Of a DNA stretch of 64,000 nt, positions 58,886 to 64,000 are shown one piece after another. The stretch lies in contig CM049307.1 of assembly GCA_026874595.1 (NCBI GenBank), forward strand, positions 1,947,579-2,011,578. The letters are read 5' to 3'. Position numbers and translations under genes: made by a program. The notes beneath the pieces are model-generated. The model had not been told where the DNA came from and did not search any database. It saw only the letters and a list, made by a program, of their open reading frames with translations. This DNA is from Sipunculus nudus (Eukaryota; Annelida; Sipuncula; Golfingiida; Sipunculidae). Within the stretch, counting starts at the first letter, position 1. Each line of letters starts with the position of its first letter.

Positions 58886-59584
58886 TTGTTCAATTGAATC
58901 TATTTTTTTGTATAATATATATTATTAAATATATATGTATTTTTTTATGAAATGTATTCAGTTGAAATATAGTTAATCGACAACATAAAACAGGGCAAAC
59001 AAAGCCTGATCTCAAATTCTGCTGAGGCAGGAAAATAATGAACAAATGTTTGTATTAAATCCTGATTTTTTTATCACATCAATTATTTTCTAATTAAGTT
59101 TTTATTTCTATACATTTCCAATATAACATATATATCTGAATATAAAAGTTGATTCCTAATTCCCAATTGCATCATCATAAATCTCAATCTTGTCAGATAA
59201 CACCACATCATGCATACAAATGTTTATTTATTTTTTACCACAAAAATATATCTTTTAAATCTGCAAAACAATAAATATCTAAAAATAATACTTGATTTAG
59301 ATTTCACAATTTTTAATTGTGTCTTTATTTATCCATAATGTGCTTTATATTTTATAATAATTTAAGCATACTGATGGGTTCATTTATATTTGTCAAAATC
59401 ATTTAAAAGAAAATTGATTTCTTTAAAAATGCTACATTACACAACATTGCATCTTCTGGATTACACCCTTAATTATTTTTTCAAGGAAAGTTTTTGCATC
59501 TCGGAGTGGAAACAGCATTACAATTAAGGAGATACAGTGAAAACAATAACAATTACTGCATAACACTTGGTGGGTTGGGTTTGC

Positions 59585-59612
59585 GGGGGGGGGGGGGGGG
59601 GGGGGGGGGGGG
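59585..59612. repeat. Poly-G tract (G28)
   Basis: An uninterrupted run of 28 G, followed by further G-rich sequence. It accounts for glycine-rich and proline-rich chance frames on the two strands (59494-59703, 59432-59737, 59553-59747). The run length may be inexact because of sequencing error. Confidence 0.9.
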
Positions 59613-60991
59613 TGATTGGGGTGGTGATATGGGAATAACTGTACACCTGTCACAGCAGGGGATCTCCCCCAGTGACTGTAACAAATCAGAAACCCTGGCA
59701 TAGCTGACTTCCAGTGACCTGGAGTGGGACCCTGCATCTGTAATCAAAGCAAATGACTACAGAAAAAAATCAATAACTAGCTTAATTTTCAAGCTTTTAT
59801 TTTCAAATTTCAGATTTAGACAAACTAAATATCTATGTTTACATGCTGTGAAAATTAAATCAATGGTGCTTACAGGAAAAAAACGTGCCATGGTCAAAGT
59901 TGGGCAAAATTTAAGGTACTGATTTTTTTTTTATGCTAATAACTTAAAAAATTTACAAAATTCAGATCTAATTTTGGGTAAACAATTGAATCTTAATTAA
60001 ACATAGTTATATACTTGAGAAAATAGACTCTAGTTTCAAAATTTTTCATGTTAAGTGAGTTATTATTTTTCCTGATTTTTTACAAAGTCCATTATGTTTG
60101 GGCCCATAACTTAAAGAATTTATACTTTATAGACTTAATTTCTGGCATGTACATAGGAACTATATAGAGGAATATTTATGGTAAATATGAGGAAAAACAG
60201 ATGAGTGGTTTTGATATTAGGCAGTCATGAAGGGTGAAAATAGGATTTTAATAAAAAATTGAGGTTTTTCCTTAATTTCTCAAAGGAACGAAGTCGCAAA
60301 GACCCAGTTTTCGGCTTGGTAGGAGATCTTGGGGACATCTAATATTATGCTGAATTTTGGATTCCTAGGTCTTACGGTTTCAAAACGTGCCACATCTACG
60401 GACGGACGGACGGACGGACGGACAGACGGACGGACGACGGACAATGGACCACGACTATAGCTCAGATGACTTATAGTCAGCTGAGCTAAAAAAGCTTCCA
60501 GCTTCATCAATTCTCATGTTAAATGAGCAAATATATTTCTTGATTTTTAGATAATTGCATTATATTTGGGCCTATAACTTCAAAATAATACCCAATACTG
60601 ACCTAATTTTTGGTATGTGCACAGAAAATGTATGGAAAAATATGAATACTAAATATGATCAAAAACAGATCAGTGGTTTTGATATTAGGCAGCCTTGAAG
60701 TGTAACAATGGCTTTTTTATGGAAAACGGAGGTTTTTTTCTTAATATCTCGAAGGAACAAAGTTCTAATGACCACATTTTTGGTTTGGTAGGAGATTTTG
60801 GGGACATCTTATGGTATGCAGAATTTTGGATTCGTAGGTCCAATGGTTTTAAAACGTGCCCTGTTAACGGACGGACGGCCGGAAGGCCGGATGGACGACG
60901 GACAAAGGACCACTACTATAGCTCAGAAGACTTACAGTCAGCTGAGCTAAAAACATATTGCTTCTATGGAGCATTTCAATGGACATTATCA

Positions 60992-61550
60992 ACATGGGAC
61001 CCATGGTTCATCATGCTCAGTTGAATGGGCCTATGACATAATTTTATCAACACCTGACATACAGAAAAGTTTACAGTTTTCTTTAAACTGTTGCCTTGTA
61101 AAATCTAATGCTAAAGTCATTTGGCAATATTATTTATAAGCCTGTCCTTGCACGTCTCCTTTCACTTAGTTCCAAATAAATGTGGTTTCTTGGGCACCTA
61201 CAATGATTATACATGCTGAGGGAGGTGAATTATGAAGAACTGTTTGTATTACATCTTGGCATGTGTCTAGGAAATATATTAATTTAAAAATCATGCCAAA
61301 TATGTACAAAACAACAACAAAAGCTGCTTGATCTTAGGCTGTCTCAACAAGTAACAATTGGTTTTAATGGAAAATGGAGAGTTTTTTCCTTAATTTCTTG
61401 AAGGAACAGAGTTGCAGTGACTGATTTATTATAAGGATTAGGAACATCTAACTTGATTTTGAATTCAGATTCAAAGGGCCAACAGCTTCAAAATGTTCCC
61501 TGTTAACGGATGTCTTGCAAGACAGACAGATGTACAGCAGACAAAGAACA
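60992..61550 (+). mobile_element. Degenerate hairpin-ended element
   Basis: The 5' end is ACATGGGACCCATGGTTCAT with GCTCAGTTG. A diverged A/B-type 3' module (CTTGATCTTAGGCTGTCTC, TTCTTGAAGGAACAGAGTTG) and the remnant CCCTGTTAACGGATG plus GACAGACAGATG follow. It is an old copy whose end has been replaced by the tandem array at 61551. Confidence 0.6.
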
Positions 61551-61865
61551 TTGTTTTGTGTACACAGAGGTTCACAAACTATAACCGTTTTAAGGTTTAT
61601 TTTGTGTACACACAGAGGTTCACAGACTATATCTATTTTTAAGGTTTATTTTGTGTACACAGAGGTTCACAACCTATATCTGTTTTTAAGGTTTATTTTG
61701 TGTACACAGAGGTTCACAAACTATATCCATTTTAAGGTTTATTTTGTGTACACAGAGGTTCACAACCTATATCTATTTTTAAGGTTTATTTTGTGAACAC
61801 TGAGGTTCAAAAACTATATCTGTTTTTAAGGTTTATTTTGTGTACACAGAGGTTCACAACCTGTA
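61551..61865. repeat. 47-48 bp minisatellite array
   Basis: Seven copies of a unit with TTTTGTGTACACAGAGGTTC, ACAACCTATATCT and TTTTTAAGGTTTA, starting at about 61553, 61600, 61648, 61696, 61742, 61790 and 61838. The plus frame 61515-61796 is repeat read-through. Confidence 0.95.
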
Positions 61866-62275
61866 TTTAGATTGAAACTTCGAGAATCACTTGGCACTTG
61901 AGCCTCCAGTCAGCCCGGCCCTTGAACATTCTGTCCAGAAGTTCAATGCCTTAGGCACTGTGAGCATATGATGTATGTACCTCTGTTTAGTCTACATCAG
62001 CAGTGCAACAGAAACCATGTAAACACATTTAATTTCATTTCCAGTGTAATTGTCAAGCAGGGTTTTCAATAAGTCTGAGAGTAGATGTTGCAACTGCAAA
62101 ATATAAAAAGATGCTGATAACCAATGCTCCAGATTTACAGGTTTAATAAAGGTTACTGGTTGGTTTTGAATTTTTTGCCAGTAAATGTATAAATTTCCAA
62201 TAAAAAATGTGAATATTTCATATTCTTTTTCCAACGACAATCATTCATTTAAATTTTGGGAAATTTGTTTACATA
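61866..62275. other. Single-copy sequence
   Basis: No supported feature. Confidence 0.5.
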
Positions 62276-62690
62276 ACAAGAGACCCATGGGTCATGATGC
62301 TCAGCCAACTGACATGTTGACCATATGTCCAGGCACAGGCAACTAATTGAGATAATGTAGGTGGCATCATAGTTCATGCATATTAGCTTATGTTCATTAA
62401 GACCCATTAGCACACCAAATTTGATGACAATCCATCCAACCCTTCCTGAGGAATCTGGCAAAATGAATGTATTTTGCAGATTTTTCTCGGGTGCTCAAAC
62501 ATGGCCTGTAAGGCAGAGAATATAGGTCACACCTAATTTTAGGTTTCTGAGGTAAAATTTTGAGGACCCCTCAGGATTTTAAGTTAGAAGATTCTAGGTC
62601 CAATAGTTATGATTTGTGCCTTGCTTTGGTATTGAATTTTCAATTATTCTGTGGGGTGCTTGTAAGCCCAATAGCTCGAAGAATATGCAA
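62276..62690 (+). mobile_element. Family C element, 5' fragment
   Basis: ACAAGAGACCCATGGGTCAT with GCTCAGCCAACTGACATG, collinear with the first 420 bp of the element at 50552 (phrases CATATTAGCTTA, GACCCATTAGCACACC and CCTTCCTGAGGAA). It stops within a module near 62690 without a 3' end. Confidence 0.75.
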
Positions 62691-62947
62691 AAACAGTACT
62701 ATAGTATTTTATATTTTACTTTAATATTCTATTTATGATCACTTAATCCCTCCATGTTCACTCTACATGCAGACAAAAATGTCATCACCAGATCATCCAT
62801 GTTCACACTCCTAGCAGATGATTTTAATATAGTACTGATCTATTTTACTATAAAATTATATGCAAAAATATGTGGAAAGTAACCTGTGACACACATAAAA
62901 ATAACCGGTGATAATTGCCGGAGGCCGGCAGTTACTGAAACCCATGA

Positions 62948-62996
<49 letters not shown>

Positions 62997-63920
62997 GTCA
63001 CTTTCACTGTTTTTTATTTGATATAAGCCATTATGTAAGATATGGACAAAATATTACAGGAATAAGTAGGGTATTCATGAGGCACACAGTAATGAACAAA
63101 ATACAACTAGTTCTTAAAATACTGATAGGCATGGTAACCAACTATAGTTTGATTTTAACCCAGTCAATTATTAGGTTAAAATTCAATCTTGACTATATCT
63201 GAAGATTATGGTTAAAAATATTACCAAAAGGACAAGCTTTGTCTAGCTGATAAAAATATCACCATGGAAACCAACTATATGTGAAATCAAGTAAACATTG
63301 GACCAAAGCCCAAAAGGTCACCCTGAACACCTTCTTGGATTAAATATTCCCTGCACCTGCTGACCCTGGAGATGACAACCTCTGAAAATAAGCAGCTGCC
63401 AGCTATCACAGATGATGCCTTCTGCCAGTTTGACTGTCCAAGCATCACTGGTCTATCAATTAATTCCCAAATATTACACCAAATTATATTGAGATGAAAA
63501 TGGGCCAAACTCTTAAACAGATAATACATATATTTACGGTAAATTACCCTGTAGAACACTGACACGAAAATATGGACCATAAATTACTCTGTAGAACACT
63601 AACCTCAAAATACCTGAGTCCTTAATGCCAAATCTGACCATCTGACATAGTACCCTATTTTTAACCTCAGAACAAAATTTAATCATATCATAATTATGAT
63701 AATTACAAAATTAATTTGATATAATTATTCATAAATTAAACACTGACAACATGAAGCTAAAAGAGACTATCCTTGCCACTATTTCTGTGGTAAATTCCAT
63801 ATCACCAGTGAATTTCCTGGTATGGAATTTCTGTATTAGACTGTCATACAGTCACCATCCATAAGCCTACCTGGCCCTGGGAGTAAAAGCTGCTGCAATG
63901 GGGCTTCACAGTTACTTTAA
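62691..63920. other. Single-copy sequence with a (TA)n run
   Basis: A TA microsatellite lies at about 62948-62996. CGGTGATAATTGCCGG with GAGGCCGGCAGTTA (62908-62937) is a short imperfect inverted repeat. A 44-bp block ending CTGTAGAACACT is duplicated at about 63535-63600. No supported gene; the minus frame 63287-63580 has no family signature. Confidence 0.5.
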
Positions 63921-64000
63921 ACAAGGGACCCATGGGTCACGGCGCTCAGCTGAATGTGACAGATATAATTGTATCACCATTGTTGTATGTAGGTCTGTAA
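63921..64000 (+). mobile_element. 5' end of a hairpin-ended element, cut by window edge
   Basis: ACAAGGGACCCATGGGTCAC with GGCGCTCAGCTGAATGTGAC, a perfect copy of the family 5' end. The body continues beyond the window. Confidence 0.8.

Larger units (their letters stand above)
58585..60492 (+). mobile_element. Element D nested in family B, with A-type 3' end
   Basis: The 5' end is ACAAGGGACCTATGGGTCAC with CTCAGCTGACGTTAACC. The 3' end is the family A type GGAC tract (60400-60437), AGCTCA/TGAGCT hairpin and A-run. The first part holds an antisense LINE endonuclease fragment and AT-rich sequence. The last 650 bp is A-type 3' sequence. A G28 run lies at 59585-59612. The host B element resumes at 60493. 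Confidence 0.75.
53770..60953 (+). mobile_element. Family B element split into three parts by two insertions
   Basis: Family B sequence is present at 53770-54187, 57596-58584 and 60493-60953, in the order found in the copies at 19955 and 25653. It is interrupted by the elements at 54188-57595 and 58585-60492. Its 5' end (ACAAAGGACCCATGGGTCAC) and 3' end (GGACGGCC tract, CAGTCAGCTGAGCT, A-run at 60953) are both present. Removing the inserts leaves about 1.87 kb, close to the 1.88 kb copy at 19955. The B poly-G site here is only G6 (about 58182-58187). Confidence 0.85.

Noticed and set aside
59432-59747. Proline-rich and glycine-rich frames
   Set aside because: Produced by a G28 homopolymer.
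19009-64000. Upstream PKC C1A/C1B exons
   Set aside because: Scanned the minus strand for the CxxC..HKxC patterns next to splice sites by eye and found none that convinced me; absence is not proven.

Overview
This is eukaryotic genomic DNA, AT-rich and dominated by repeats. It is most likely from a bivalve or other mollusc: dispersed elements with hairpin ends, GGAC-rich tails and GAGCTAAAAA termini are a style I associate with bivalve genomes, and the GC-rich core near 43.5 kb resembles a widespread molluscan repeat. The species cannot be named from the sequence. Nothing suggests a prokaryote, and nearly all long open frames are read-through of tandem or dispersed repeats.

The only gene I can identify securely is a conventional (calcium-dependent) protein kinase C on the minus strand. 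Two exons are visible. The exon at 18880-19008 (129 bp) carries the end of the C1B zinc domain and the start of the C2 domain. The exon at 3847-4003 (157 bp) carries the calcium-loop and lysine-cluster part of C2. They splice in phase across a 14.9 kb intron. The kinase-domain exons would lie to the left of the window. The earlier C1 exons should lie to the right; I did not find them, so either that intron is very long or I missed short exons. Weak exon candidates on the same strand are at 46332-46426 (cysteine-rich), 42801-42895, 43022-43049 and 33619-33692 (ends in a stop).

Layout: 1-5.6 kb holds three minisatellites around the C2 exon (47-bp, 63-bp and 20-bp units). The 63-bp array abuts the exon, and every unit carries a copy of the exon's last bases plus its splice donor. 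5.7-18.2 kb is an intron packed with nested dispersed elements. 19.4-27.5 kb and 39.3-41.9 kb hold copies of two related element families (A and B). 27.5-38 kb is mostly single-copy AT-rich intron with small tandem arrays and one long foldback. 42-49 kb mixes fragments, a GC-rich repeat core, a 21-bp minisatellite and a LINE 3' end. 50.5-61 kb is a set of elements inserted inside one another, four bodies deep in total. 61-64 kb holds a 48-bp array and further element starts.

The dispersed families share an architecture: a 5' hairpin, a short terminal inverted repeat (GCTCAGCTG or AGCCCTCAGC), variable internal modules, a GGAC-rich tract, a 3' hairpin of about 28 nt and an A-run. No transposase or replicase is encoded in them here, so they look non-autonomous. 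Several can be delimited directly because one copy interrupts another copy that resumes on the far side.
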